Positions 41,995-50,816 of a DNA stretch of 64,000 nt are shown here, one piece after another. Within the stretch, counting starts at the first letter, position 1, and the number at the start of each line of letters is the position of its first letter. Below the pieces are notes generated by a model. That model ran no database searches, was not told the origin of the DNA, and saw only the letters and a list, made by a program, of their open reading frames with translations. The position numbers and the translations under genes were made by a program. Origin of the DNA: UMGS1590 sp963558655 (lineage in GTDB: Bacteria; Bacillota; Peptococcia; Peptococcales; Peptococcaceae); assembly GCA_963558655.1 (NCBI GenBank), contig CAUWHJ010000001.1, forward strand, positions 133,752 through 197,751, read 5' to 3'.

Positions 41995-42453
41995 TTAGAA
42001 TATCCCTAGATGTTCTCTTATGAATTTCTCGTACTGCCAGTCGGGTCCATCGGCAAGAAGGGTTAGGAGAATGTTTTGGAGCTCGGCTTTTTTTAGGTGA
42101 CGGACGTAGTGTTCTATTTGTTCGTCAATTTCTTCATAATAACTTTCTGTTTCTGCTTGCTGTCGTTCAACTTCAGTAATAAATTGTGTGGCTTCATCTG
42201 GAAAGATGGCGAAGTATAGGGCGACCATGTGTTTGCAGACGATTTGCCTGTCCTTGGCGTGGGGGCAGGTGCACTGGCTTTTCTTTGGGTGTGCGAGGTC
42301 GATGGTGACATTGTAGTTTTTTCCTTGGCTACCTGCCACGGTGCCTTGATAATGGGTGGCGTCCAGTTGTTCATAATTCTTTACTTTTCCCATTGTATAG
42401 TAATTGTAACCGCGAAAACAGGATTGTCCGCTGGCTGTTTGAAGTAGGTTCAT
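41995..42453 (-). CDS. SWIM zinc-finger protein
   Basis: A 152-residue protein. The SWIM motif CxCxnCxH is CTCPHAKDRQIVCKH near the middle, preceded by the usual strand pair (YNYYTMGKVKNYEQL and YNVTIDL). SWIM domains bind DNA or protein partners, often beside SNF2 helicases; none is seen here. The true start is ATG 42453 (GAGGA seven bases away). A longer frame extends into thiD and is not supported. It follows thiD by about 22 bases and so belongs to the TPP-controlled operon by position only. Confidence 0.82.
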   Translation of the reverse strand: MNLLQTASGQSCFRGYNYYTMGKVKNYEQLDATHYQGTVAGSQGKNYNVTIDLAHPKKSQCTCPHAKDRQIVCKHMVALYFAIFPDEATQFITEVERQQAETESYYEEIDEQIEHYVRHLKKAELQNILLTLLADGPDWQYEKFIREHLGIF

Positions 42454-42475
42454 GATGTATTCCTCTGCTTTAGCC

Positions 42476-43300
42476 CTATTCTTTTTCCACTTTGCGGTAG
42501 GCCCAGTGGTTGGTTGGGCCGTGGCCGTGGCCGACGAGGATGCCGTCGGCGATGGCTGCTGCGATGAAGGCTTTAGCGGTGGTAACGGCATCTTTGACGC
42601 TTTTTCCTTTGGCGAGTTCGGCGGTGATGCAGGCGGAGTAGGTGCAGCCGGTGCCATGGGTACGTTCGGTGTCGATGCGTTCTGCGGAGAGATGCACGGT
42701 TTCGCCGTTTTCTGTGAGGAGAAGGTCTTCTGCTTTTTTTGTATCGAGACGATGACCGCCTTTGATGACCACGTTTTTCACGCCCATGTCTTGGATTTTT
42801 CTTGCTGCGGTGAGCAGGTCGTCGCTGGTGTGGATGGTCATGCCGCAGATGGTTTCTGCTTCAGGAACGTTTGGTGTGAGTACGGTGGCAAGCGGCAGAA
42901 TTTCTTTTACGAGGGTGGCGCTGGCTTCATCTTCCATAAGAGCGGTACCGCCTTTGGCAATCATGACAGGGTCAACAACAATGGGAATGTCTGGATGTTT
43001 TCGCAGGGTTGCGGCAACAAGCCTCATAATGTCGGCATCTGGGAGCATACCGGTTTTTAGGGCGCCGATGGAAAAGTCGCTGAAAATGGCATCGAGTTGA
43101 GCGGCGATGTTTTCGAGTGGCACTTTGTGGATGTCATGAACGCCGAGGGTGTTTTGTGCGGTGATGGCAACGATGACAGAGGTGCCAAAGACGTGACGTT
43201 CCTGAAAAGTTTTCAGGTCGGCTTGAATGCCGGCGCCGCCGCCAGAGTCGCTGCCGGCAATGGTGAGGGCTTGTGGAACGGGGATTGGTTGGTAGGTCAT
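42476..43300 (-). CDS. thiD: Hydroxymethylpyrimidine/phosphomethylpyrimidine kinase
   Basis: A 274-residue ribokinase-fold kinase with the N-terminal ALTIAGSDSGGGAGIQADLK, ALKTGMLPD, DPVMIAKGG and the C-terminal HGTGCTYSACITAELAKG anion hole with catalytic Asp/Cys region. ThiD phosphorylates HMP to HMP-PP for thiamine synthesis. ATG 43300 is preceded by AAAGGAG. It follows thiW by 13 bases, under the TPP riboswitch. Confidence 0.95.
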   Translation of the reverse strand: MTYQPIPVPQALTIAGSDSGGGAGIQADLKTFQERHVFGTSVIVAITAQNTLGVHDIHKVPLENIAAQLDAIFSDFSIGALKTGMLPDADIMRLVAATLRKHPDIPIVVDPVMIAKGGTALMEDEASATLVKEILPLATVLTPNVPEAETICGMTIHTSDDLLTAARKIQDMGVKNVVIKGGHRLDTKKAEDLLLTENGETVHLSAERIDTERTHGTGCTYSACITAELAKGKSVKDAVTTAKAFIAAAIADGILVGHGHGPTNHWAYRKVEKE

Positions 43301-43313
43301 GATGAATTCTCCT

Positions 43314-43811
43314 TTATTTGTTGTTAAATTTGTCAAGCAAACCACGGGCTTTGAAGGCTTTTAGAAGTAGTGCACTGGCTGTGGCGCCGACGAGGGTTGA
43401 GAGAAGAAAACTTGGTACATAGCCAAAGAGGGCTACTTTTGTGCCGAGAAATGGCAGAGCTATCAGGGCGGCGAGCATGGCGCCGAGGATGCCTGTGCCA
43501 AAGACTTCGCCAATGGCTGCAGCAGCGAGATTAGGAAAGCGTCGGTAAATGAGTCCTGCTAACAGAGCGCCGACCATACTGCCGGGAAAGGCCATGATGG
43601 AGCCGGTGCCTATGAGGTTGCGAATGATGGAGGTGATAAAGGCGCAGCCGAGCGCATACCACGGACCCAAGGTGACGGCTGTGAGGACGTTCATAAAGTG
43701 CTGCACGGGAGCTGCTTTGGCAAGCCCGACGGGGATGATGATAAGGGCGCCGCCGACAACGCTGATGGCGATGAAAAGGCCGGCGAGCACCAGTTTTTTT
43801 GTGTTGTTCAT
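43314..43811 (-). CDS. thiW: ECF S component ThiW (thiazole transport)
   Basis: A 165-residue membrane protein with about five helices and the ThiW hallmark PVGLAKAAPVQHFMNVLTAV, followed by LGPWYALGCAFITSIIRNLIG. S component of an ECF transporter presumed to bring in the thiazole precursor. The TPP riboswitch directly upstream and thiD directly downstream support this. AAAGGAG precedes the ATG. Confidence 0.92.
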   Translation of the reverse strand: MNNTKKLVLAGLFIAISVVGGALIIIPVGLAKAAPVQHFMNVLTAVTLGPWYALGCAFITSIIRNLIGTGSIMAFPGSMVGALLAGLIYRRFPNLAAAAIGEVFGTGILGAMLAALIALPFLGTKVALFGYVPSFLLSTLVGATASALLLKAFKARGLLDKFNNK

Positions 43812-43831
43812 TGATGGTTGCTCCTTTCTTG

Positions 43832-43866
43832 AAAAAGAAAAACGCCTGTGTAAAACACAGGCGTTT
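43832..43866 (-). terminator. Riboswitch-controlled terminator
   Basis: Stem AAACGCCTGTG/CACAGGCGTTT, 5-base loop, T-rich tail on the minus strand, between the TPP aptamer and thiW. It is the expression platform. Confidence 0.85.
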
Positions 43867-43874
43867 GCTAAGAT

Positions 43875-43956
43875 CGATCACTTCCCTACGCTGGCATGAC
43901 CCAGATCAGGTTCAAGGAGTACGTTCTCAGTCCGCTTTGCGGACACCTCCAGTGTT
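43875..43956 (-). promoter_or_regulatory. TPP riboswitch (THI element)
   Basis: The minus strand reads GGACTGAGA, then CCTTGAACCTGATCTGGGTC and GCCAGCGTAGGGAAGTG. These are the conserved P3-P5 segments of the TPP aptamer. High TPP would favour the downstream terminator and switch off thiW-thiD. An extended -10 TGCTATACT lies at 43968-43976. Confidence 0.96.
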
Positions 43957-44041
43957 TCAATGCTCTTAGTATAGCACGGTTTGGTGTACTTTTACAGATG
44001 TGGTACAAAAAAAGTGAAAATACACGTTGTTTACATGTTTC

Positions 44042-45700
44042 TCAAGAAAGTTTGCTTTGCGTGTAAAGTTTGGCACCGCCGCCAACATTGATGGCGGTGA
44101 TGCCGTTTTGCTGCAGAATGCGGCAGGCAATGTGGCCACGCAGACCTACCATGCAGGATACGTACACAGGGCCGTCTTTTGGCACTTCGTTAAGACGTTT
44201 ACGCAGTTCTGGCAAAGGAATGTTGAGGGTGGCTGGCAGCGGTACTTTTTCGGTTTCTTTTTTACCGCGTACATCGAGCACCGTAGCGCCTTGGGCGAGC
44301 AGGCTTTCGATGTGGGCTGCATCGTCGTAGTAGGCTTCGCCGTTTGCCAGATTTTCTGCAATGTAACCGGCGTAGTTGACAGCAGATTTTGCCGTGTTGA
44401 ATGGTGGTGCATAGCAAAGTTCTACATCAGCGAGATCATAAACGGTCATGTTTCCGGCGATGGCGGTGGCGATGACGTCGATGGTTTTGTCAATACCCAT
44501 ATCCTGGCCAACTGCTTGTGCGCCGTAGAGTTTGCCATCTTCCGGATTAAAGAGCACTTTCAGACTGATTTGGGAAGCCCCAGGATAATAGGTGGCATGG
44601 TTGGCTGGATAAAGATGAATGGAGCGGTAGTTGACGCCCATCTGCTTGAGCTGTTTTTCGTTTTTGCCGGTAGAGGCTGCCTGCACTTTGAACACACGAA
44701 CGATGGAGCTGCCAAGGCTGCCTTTGTAGTGCTTATCGGCGCCGCAGATGATATCGGCAACCATGCGTCCCATGCGATTGGCAGGACCAGCCAGCGGAAT
44801 TTGCACTTTTTCGCCAAAGATGCGGTCAGTGGTTTCGATGGCATCGCCGATGGCATAGAGATCGTCGGCACCAGCCACGCGGAATTGGTCGTCTACAATG
44901 ATGGCGCCACGTTCATTGGTGGCAAGGCCGGCGTCTTTGATGAGCTGGCTTTCTGGACGCACGCCGATGGCCAGTACAGTGAGATCGGTGGCGATACGGC
45001 TGCCGTCAGCGAGCACGACGGTCTTGCCGGCATCGTCAAAGCCTTTGATGGCGGTGCCGAGGGTAAGCTGTACACCGTTTTTACGCAGCTCGGCAGCAAC
45101 GAGTGTGGCCATTTCGGGGTCAAGGCTGGTCATGACTTGATCGGCTGCTTCCACAAGGTGTACATCAAGCCCTTTGTGGCGCAGGTTTTCAGCCATTTCT
45201 AAACCGATGAAACCGCCGCCAACCACAACAGCCGTTTTTGGTGCATTGGCGTCCATGAAGCCTTTGAGCGCATCAACATCGGCAATGTTGCGAATGGTAA
45301 AGACGCGGTCTTTGGCAGCATCAAGCCCATCGAGCGGTGGCACGATTGGTGAAGCACCAGGAGAGAGCACAAGCACATCATAGCGTTCCTGACGCACTTC
45401 GCCGGTACGCAGATAGCGCACGCTGACCGTTTTATCGGCAGGCTGAATGGCGATAATCTCTGCTTTCGTGTGGATTTCAAGATTGAACCAAGCGTTCATC
45501 GTTTTGACATCTTGCACCAAAAGCTGCTCGCGTTTTGGAATCACACCGCCAATATAATAAGGTAAGCCGCAGTTGGCGAAGGAAATGTATTCGCCGCGTT
45601 CAAAAAGGACAATTTCTGCTGTTTCGTCCAAACGGCGCAAGCGTGCAGCGCAGGAAGCGCCACCGGCAACGCCGCCGACAATTAAAATTCGTTTAGCCAA
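44042..45700 (-). CDS. CoA-disulfide reductase with C-terminal rhodanese domain
   Basis: A 552-residue flavoprotein fusion. The N-terminal FAD motif is RILIVGGVAGGASCAARLRR. The redox Cys is in FANCGLPYYIGG, the NAD motif in TAVVVGGGFIGLEMAENL, and the dimerisation domain ends near residue 440. A rhodanese domain follows with active-site Cys in VYVSCMVGLRGH. Such CoADR-RHD enzymes reduce CoA persulfides or polysulfide with NAD(P)H. The TTG start (45700) is chosen because AAAGGAG sits seven bases upstream; the longer frame would contain this site. Confidence 0.92.
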   Translation of the reverse strand: MAKRILIVGGVAGGASCAARLRRLDETAEIVLFERGEYISFANCGLPYYIGGVIPKREQLLVQDVKTMNAWFNLEIHTKAEIIAIQPADKTVSVRYLRTGEVRQERYDVLVLSPGASPIVPPLDGLDAAKDRVFTIRNIADVDALKGFMDANAPKTAVVVGGGFIGLEMAENLRHKGLDVHLVEAADQVMTSLDPEMATLVAAELRKNGVQLTLGTAIKGFDDAGKTVVLADGSRIATDLTVLAIGVRPESQLIKDAGLATNERGAIIVDDQFRVAGADDLYAIGDAIETTDRIFGEKVQIPLAGPANRMGRMVADIICGADKHYKGSLGSSIVRVFKVQAASTGKNEKQLKQMGVNYRSIHLYPANHATYYPGASQISLKVLFNPEDGKLYGAQAVGQDMGIDKTIDVIATAIAGNMTVYDLADVELCYAPPFNTAKSAVNYAGYIAENLANGEAYYDDAAHIESLLAQGATVLDVRGKKETEKVPLPATLNIPLPELRKRLNEVPKDGPVYVSCMVGLRGHIACRILQQNGITAINVGGGAKLYTQSKLS

Positions 45701-46360
45701 AATAAAAACTCCTTTCGTGTTCAATAGTTATTCTCATTATACGCAAAAATCCCGGCAGCGGGTAGTATTTTTCCGGCGAGTGTGTGACCGGAAGGTGGCT
45801 TACAAATTTTTTATGCAAGAGTCAGGCGACTGAGTGAAAATCCATCATGGAAACAAATGTGTAAATTTTACATGGAGTGTGAGAAAGAAAATGGTCGGAT
45901 GTTGACCAAAAAACGGCAATGTCATAAAAGATGAAACAATTTGAATCTTATGTTAACACCGCCGTTTTTTTAAGATGCACAATGAGCAATTAGGTGTCAA
46001 AATTGAGTGAAAAAGGGCGAATTACCGCTATTGATGCGGTAAAGCGGGTAGGAAAAAGATTACGGAAATGGTGATTTCGTTGGCATAAATGATACAAATA
46101 TAACTTTTAGTGAGAAATGTAAACGTATTTATAAAAAATACAGTCTTGACGCAACCACAACAGTTTATGATAATAATAATGAAGAACAATTGATTTGGCT
46201 GAAAGAGCTTGAAAATAACCTTTGAAATAATCTGAAAATTATTGTAAGATAAGAAGGAAAACAAAATTGTCATTGTGCGTTACAATGGCAAAGGATTTTC
46301 GGCGCTAGACGCCAAAAGGTATGAGTTGTTTAATCTCAATTTTAAATGAGGTGGGAAAAC
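45701..46360. other. Intergenic region without a supported gene
   Basis: This 660-base gap is AT-rich. It holds the CoADR -10 (TATAAT on the minus strand, 45736-45741). A large imperfect hairpin followed by TTTTTTT lies at about 45911-45972 (outer AAACGGC/GCCGTTT, inner CATAA..GAT/ATCTTATG). A small GGCG/CGCC hairpin sits just before fixC, and a TACAAT at about 46280 may be the -10 of the fix operon. No coding frame looks real. Confidence 0.6.
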
Positions 46361-47641
46361 ATGTCAGAAGAAAGATTTGAAGTGATCGTCATTGGTGGTG
46401 GCTTAGCAGGTTTGTCTGCGGCATATCGTCTCTCCAAAGCTGGCCGTAAGGTTCTCGTTTTGGAAAAGGCCCCATATAGTGGTGCAAAGAATGTATCCGG
46501 TGGCCGTATCTACACCTACGCGCTTGATAAGCTGATGGGCGACGCTTGGAAAGATGCGCCACTTGAACGCGAAATCAATCAGGAATACCTGATGATGATG
46601 AACGATGAAGACGCAGTAATTATTGATACCACAACCAATGCACTGGGCAACCAGTCTTACAGCGTGCTCCGCGAAAAATTCGACAAATGGCTTGCTGGTA
46701 AAGTTGAAGAAGCTGGCGGTCTTGTTATCGGCGGTGCTTGCGTTGATGGTCTCATTCGCAAAGACGGCCGTGTTTGCGGTGTAACCGTTGGCGAAGAAGA
46801 ACTCGAATGTGATCTCGTTATTGATGCAGAAGGTGTCAATGCGCTCGTTGCTGAACGTGCCGGCGTGATTGATCCAATCCGTCTCGAAAACATTGCCGTT
46901 GGCGTGAAGTCTGTCATTCGTTTGAAAGAAAGTGTTATCAACGATCGCTTCAATACCGACAGCGACAAAGGTGTTGCTCTGCTCGGTATGGGTTCTGCTA
47001 ACCAGGGCATCTTTGGTGGTCTCTTCATGTACACCAATAAAGATACCATCTCTATCGGTTTGGTTCAGGATTCTAAAACCTGGAAAGAAAGTGGTCTGCA
47101 TTTGCCAGATGCTATGGAAGCGCTTAAAGAACATCCAATCATTGGTAAATACATCGATGGTGGCGAACTTGTTGAATACACCGCTCACTTGATCCCAGAA
47201 GGTGGCTATGATGCTTTCTCTGAATTCTGCGGCGATGGTATCCTAGTTACCGGTGATGCTGCCGGTCTTTGCTTGAACCGTGGTTACACTGTTCGTGGTA
47301 TGGACTATGCCATCATGAGTGGTATTGCAGCAGCTGAAACCGCTGAACAGGCACTTGCAAAGGGTATCTTCACAAAAGATTTCCTGAGCATGTACACTGC
47401 ACGTCTTGAACACAATACTTTGAATGACTTCAAGACACTCAAGAAGGCGCATCACTATATGGCTAATTCTGAACACCTCTTCACGACTTATCCAAACCTT
47501 GCTATTGACGCTCTGCAGAGCATGTACAAGGTTGACGGCGGCGCCGCTCAGGGCGTTGTAAAGACCATCGTGAAGGGTCTGCCTAAGGTTAAAGTGTTTA
47601 GCGTAGCAAAAGACGCCATCAAGGGGGTATTATCATTATGA
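46361..47641 (+). CDS. fixC: FixC-type electron-transfer flavoprotein:quinone oxidoreductase
   Basis: A 426-residue FAD protein with the N-terminal motif VIVIGGGLAGLSAAYRLSKAG, SGGRIYTYAL and the C-terminal FAD-closing segment GDGILVTGDAAGLCLNRGYT. In the Fix complex it accepts electrons from EtfAB and passes them, with the FixX ferredoxin, to quinone. It heads the cluster fixC-fixX-etfB-etfA and overlaps fixX by four bases. Codon choice is strongly biased (CGT, GGT, AAC, GAA), as in highly expressed genes. GAGGTGGG precedes the ATG. Confidence 0.93.
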   Translation: MSEERFEVIVIGGGLAGLSAAYRLSKAGRKVLVLEKAPYSGAKNVSGGRIYTYALDKLMGDAWKDAPLEREINQEYLMMMNDEDAVIIDTTTNALGNQSYSVLREKFDKWLAGKVEEAGGLVIGGACVDGLIRKDGRVCGVTVGEEELECDLVIDAEGVNALVAERAGVIDPIRLENIAVGVKSVIRLKESVINDRFNTDSDKGVALLGMGSANQGIFGGLFMYTNKDTISIGLVQDSKTWKESGLHLPDAMEALKEHPIIGKYIDGGELVEYTAHLIPEGGYDAFSEFCGDGILVTGDAAGLCLNRGYTVRGMDYAIMSGIAAAETAEQALAKGIFTKDFLSMYTARLEHNTLNDFKTLKKAHHYMANSEHLFTTYPNLAIDALQSMYKVDGGAAQGVVKTIVKGLPKVKVFSVAKDAIKGVLSL

Positions 47642-47943
47642 TGAAAAAACTCAACATGGACGACCGCCTGGCGGCCGACCGTTTCGACAGTGATGACGAA
47701 CACGCACATATTGTCATCGATAAAGAAGCATGCCGTACTTGCACTCATCGTGCCTGCACCTATAGCTGCCCTGCCGAACGTTACAAATGGGACGACATCA
47801 ACGATATTATGACGTTTGACCATGTCGGTTGCCTCGAATGTGGGAACTGCCGTCTTGTTTGTGAACGCCTCAATGAACGTCGTCCTGGTTATGACTGGAA
47901 TTATCCAACCCAGGGTCACGGCTTCTTGTCCAAGCAAGGCTAA
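47638..47943 (+). CDS. fixX: FixX-type ferredoxin-like protein
   Basis: A 101-residue iron-sulfur protein with two Cys clusters: CRTCTHRACTYSCP and CLECGNCRLVC. It provides the iron-sulfur centres beside FixC. A GGGGG-containing ribosome binding site lies upstream. Its ATG overlaps the fixC stop. Confidence 0.93.
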   Translation: MMKKLNMDDRLAADRFDSDDEHAHIVIDKEACRTCTHRACTYSCPAERYKWDDINDIMTFDHVGCLECGNCRLVCERLNERRPGYDWNYPTQGHGFLSKQG

Positions 47944-47995
47944 TCTATAAAAAGATCGTTGATATTTCATAACGAAGAAAGAGGAGCAGTGAACT

Positions 47996-48805
47996 ATGAG
48001 AATCTTAGCATGCATTAAACAGGTTCCGGATACCTCCGAAATTAAGGTCGATCCAGTAACCAATACCCTGATCCGTAAAGGGGTACCAAGTATTGTTAAC
48101 CCAATGGACTTGAATGCAGTTGAAACTGCAATCACCTTGAAAGAACAGAACCCAGATACCACCATCACCCTGCTGACCATGGGGCCACCTCCTGCAGAAG
48201 AAGCCCTTCGTGAATGCATCAGCATGGGTTGTGATGAAGCATATCTGCTTACCGACCGTGCATTTGGCGGTGCTGATACCTATGCAACCAGTTATGCACT
48301 GTATGTTGCAACCAAGTATCTCGAAGAAAAGCAGGGCGCTCCATTCGACCTCGTTATTTGCGGTATTATGGCTGTCGATGGTGACACCGGTCAGGTTGGT
48401 CCTGAACTGGCTGAACACCTCGGCATTCCACAAGTGACCTATTGCATTGGCGCTGAAGTAAAGGGCGACAAGCTCGTTACCAAGCGTGCACATGAAATGG
48501 GTTATGAAATCCTTGAATCCCAGCTCCCTTGCTTGATTGCGGTTACCAAGGACATCAACAAACCACGTCGCGGTACCGTTCGCGGTAAAATCGCTGCTAA
48601 ACGTGCAAAAGTTGAATGGATCTCCGCTGATATGCTCGGCGAAGCTCTTGACCGCACCAAGATCGGTCTGAAAGGTTCCCCAACCAACGTTCGCAGTGCA
48701 CATCCACCAAAAATGCGTGCGCGTGGTGAAGACGTTACCGGTAAGGACGCAAAAGAATCTGTTGCGAACCTGATGGCGAAACTGACCGAAAATAACTTAA
48801 TCTAA
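47996..48805 (+). CDS. etfB: Electron transfer flavoprotein subunit beta (FixA/EtfB)
   Basis: A 269-residue EtfB: ILACIKQVPDTSEIKVDP at the N-terminus, NPMDLNAVETAITLKE, and the nucleotide-binding loop MAVDGDTGQVGPELAEHLG. The C-terminal PRRGTVRGKIAAKRAKVE recognition region follows. In bifurcating ETFs this subunit carries the FAD that receives hydride from NADH. GAGGAG precedes the ATG. It is third in the fix cluster. Confidence 0.95.
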   Translation: MRILACIKQVPDTSEIKVDPVTNTLIRKGVPSIVNPMDLNAVETAITLKEQNPDTTITLLTMGPPPAEEALRECISMGCDEAYLLTDRAFGGADTYATSYALYVATKYLEEKQGAPFDLVICGIMAVDGDTGQVGPELAEHLGIPQVTYCIGAEVKGDKLVTKRAHEMGYEILESQLPCLIAVTKDINKPRRGTVRGKIAAKRAKVEWISADMLGEALDRTKIGLKGSPTNVRSAHPPKMRARGEDVTGKDAKESVANLMAKLTENNLI

Positions 48806-48821
48806 GGGAGGCTGAAACAAC

Positions 48822-49832
48822 ATGGATTTGAAAGAATACAAAAACCTTTGGGTCTTCATTGAACAGGAAAACAATGAACCTAAAAACGTCGGCCTCGAAC
48901 TGTTGAACGAAGCAAAACGCATGGCTGGCGAATGCGGCCAGGAAGTTTGGGCCATGGTTATCGGCTCTGACAACAAGAAATGCATCGAAGAAGCTGCTGC
49001 TTATGGTGCAGATAAAGTTGTTTCTGTTGAAGGTCCTGAATTTGAACACTATGGCACAGAAGCATATTCTGAAGCTGTTATCACCCTGATTAACAAGCAC
49101 AAACCATCCGCTATCCTCTTTGGCGCAACTTTCAATGGTCGTGACCTCGGCCCAAAAGTTGCTTGCCATATGCACACCGGCTTGACCGCAGACTGCACCG
49201 AGCTGGAAATTGATAAAGATGGCGTTGTAACCTGGATTCGTCCTGCACTCGGCGGGAACCTCATGGGTCACATCTACTGCCCTAACACCCGTCCTCAGAT
49301 GGGTACCGTTCGTCCAGCCGTTTTCAAAAAGGCTGAACGTCAGGATGGCCGTAAAGTGCCTGTTATCAACGAAAAAATCGCTATCAAACCTGAAAACCTC
49401 CGCACCAAGTTCCTCGAATTCGTACAGACCGTTGATGATGGTGCTGTACGCATCGAAGACGCTAACATCATCGTTTGTGGTGGTCGCGGCTTGGGCAAAG
49501 CAGAAAACTTCAAACTTCTGCAAGACCTCGCTGATGCTCTCGGCGGCGTTGTTGCTGGTAGCCGTAAAACCGTTGACGCTGGTTGGATGCCAGTAGCTCA
49601 GCAGGTTGGTCAGACCGGTAAGACTGTTAATCCAGACATCTTCATTTCTGTTGGTATCAGCGGTGCTATCCAGCATCAGGTTGGTATGGAAAAATCCGGT
49701 ACTATCATTGCGATCAACAACGATCCAGAAGCACCAGTATTCGAAATCGCAACCTACGGCATCGTTGGTGACCTCTTCCAGGTTGTTCCAGCGCTGACCG
49801 AAGCTGTTAAAGAATACAAGAAAAACAAATAA
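48822..49832 (+). CDS. etfA: Electron transfer flavoprotein subunit alpha (FixB/EtfA)
   Basis: A 336-residue EtfA. The C-terminal FAD domain shows GGRGLGKAENFKLLQDLADA, then GAVVAGSRK-like VVAGSRKTVDAGWMP, QVGQTGKTVNPDIFI and VGISGAIQHQVGM, all hallmark motifs. It pairs with EtfB. GGGAGG precedes the ATG. Last gene of the operon, followed by a terminator. Confidence 0.95.
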   Translation: MDLKEYKNLWVFIEQENNEPKNVGLELLNEAKRMAGECGQEVWAMVIGSDNKKCIEEAAAYGADKVVSVEGPEFEHYGTEAYSEAVITLINKHKPSAILFGATFNGRDLGPKVACHMHTGLTADCTELEIDKDGVVTWIRPALGGNLMGHIYCPNTRPQMGTVRPAVFKKAERQDGRKVPVINEKIAIKPENLRTKFLEFVQTVDDGAVRIEDANIIVCGGRGLGKAENFKLLQDLADALGGVVAGSRKTVDAGWMPVAQQVGQTGKTVNPDIFISVGISGAIQHQVGMEKSGTIIAINNDPEAPVFEIATYGIVGDLFQVVPALTEAVKEYKKNK

Positions 49833-49856
49833 AACTCATACCTGAATTCTTTGAAT

Positions 49857-49892
49857 ATGCCTCATCGCTAAAGCGGTGAGGCATATTTTTGT
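49857..49892 (+). terminator. fix/etf operon terminator
   Basis: Stem ATGCCTCATCGC/GCGGTGAGGCAT with TAAA loop and TTTTTG. Confidence 0.85.
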
Positions 49893-49967
49893 GGCTTCTG
49901 ACCGAGTTGTGACGCAATCATCACCCATTATGCAAGCGAAACGCTAAGCTGTTATACAAAAACCATG

Positions 49968-50084
49968 CCTTCCGGTATCATACAATCTGAACCTCTGCAT
50001 GATACTGAAAGGCGTGGTTCTATTTTATATGAAACACAAACGCGCATCAGAAAACAACCTTGTTTTCTGATGCGCGTTTGTGTT
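49968..50084. repeat. Two consecutive large inverted repeats
   Basis: An imperfect hairpin (CCATGCCTT..GTATCAT with ATGATAC..AAGGCGTGG, about 49968-50018) is followed by a perfect 23-bp inverted repeat (50033-50055 with 50062-50084, loop AACCTT). The second stem lacks a T-run on either side, so it does not look like a normal terminator. It sits at the entrance of the accessory island, next to a duplicated gene fragment. Confidence 0.75.
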
Positions 50085-50092
50085 AGCAAGCT

Positions 50093-50201
50093 TTATTGTG
50101 GTTCCTTATTAAGCGCTTGATACTTATTTTTCAGCTCAAGCAAATGTTGCACACAAGGGGCAACAATCTTGTCATGGCAGGTACCGTCCGGCTGCTTCAG
50201 T
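50093..50201 (-). pseudogene. Duplicated 3' fragment of the adjacent C_GCAxxG_C_C gene
   Basis: The minus strand reads LKQPDGTCHDKIVAPCVQHL then LELKNKYQALNKEPQ and a stop. The downstream gene ends with QVKPDGRCHDSIVAPCVHHL then LELKDKYQALNNQQK. It is therefore a diverged copy of the last ~35 codons. An in-frame stop precedes it immediately, so no intact gene remains. Confidence 0.85.
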
Positions 50202-50225
50202 TAAAGAACCGAAAACAACCCACGT

Positions 50226-50639
50226 TTACTTTTGCTGATTATTAAGCGCCTGATATTTATCCTTGAGTTCGAGCAGATGATGAACGCAAGGTGCGACGAT
50301 GCTGTCATGACACCGCCCATCTGGCTTGACTTGCCAGCCTAGTAAGTCGCCGCAAAGCGTGTGATGGAACGTATCTTTGAACCATTGGGTGTATTCTTCG
50401 ATGGCCTTAATCATTTGTTCTTTATCGTCGATGTATAATCCTAACACCATTGCACCACCGGTGATGGCACCACATGTGAGCTGCGTACGCACACCCCAAC
50501 CCAGCGCACGTAAAGCCTTCTGCGCCATCGGATCTTCTAGATTGAGTGCATCCAGTCCAGCAAGCTGGTACATAATCTGCGTGCAGCAGTAATCCTTGTC
50601 TTTCTTCAAATCCTTGACCTGTTGTTCAATCGTGGCCAT
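50226..50639 (-). CDS. C_GCAxxG_C_C-type redox-active Cys protein
   Basis: A 137-residue protein with cysteines in the family pattern: DYCCTQIMYQLAG, LTCGAITGGAMVLGLYI (the C-G-A-xx-G core), TLCGDLLGW and CHDSIVAPC. The family is named for this pattern and is assumed to bind metal or do redox chemistry. ATG 50639 has AAGGAG nine bases away. A partial second copy lies just downstream. Confidence 0.85.
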   Translation of the reverse strand: MATIEQQVKDLKKDKDYCCTQIMYQLAGLDALNLEDPMAQKALRALGWGVRTQLTCGAITGGAMVLGLYIDDKEQMIKAIEEYTQWFKDTFHHTLCGDLLGWQVKPDGRCHDSIVAPCVHHLLELKDKYQALNNQQK

Positions 50640-50816
50640 AATGATCAACTCCTTGTAATAATCCTTGACTTTATTTTAGCACAAAGGAGAAACGGTGTGG
50701 GCGATATTGAGACGATGTGTGTGCTTGAATTTTAAGCGGTGGTCATGGATAATAAAAGAAAACAGTTTGAGATTATATACGATGACACTTAGTTTGTGTT
50801 CAGGAGGTGTTGTATT

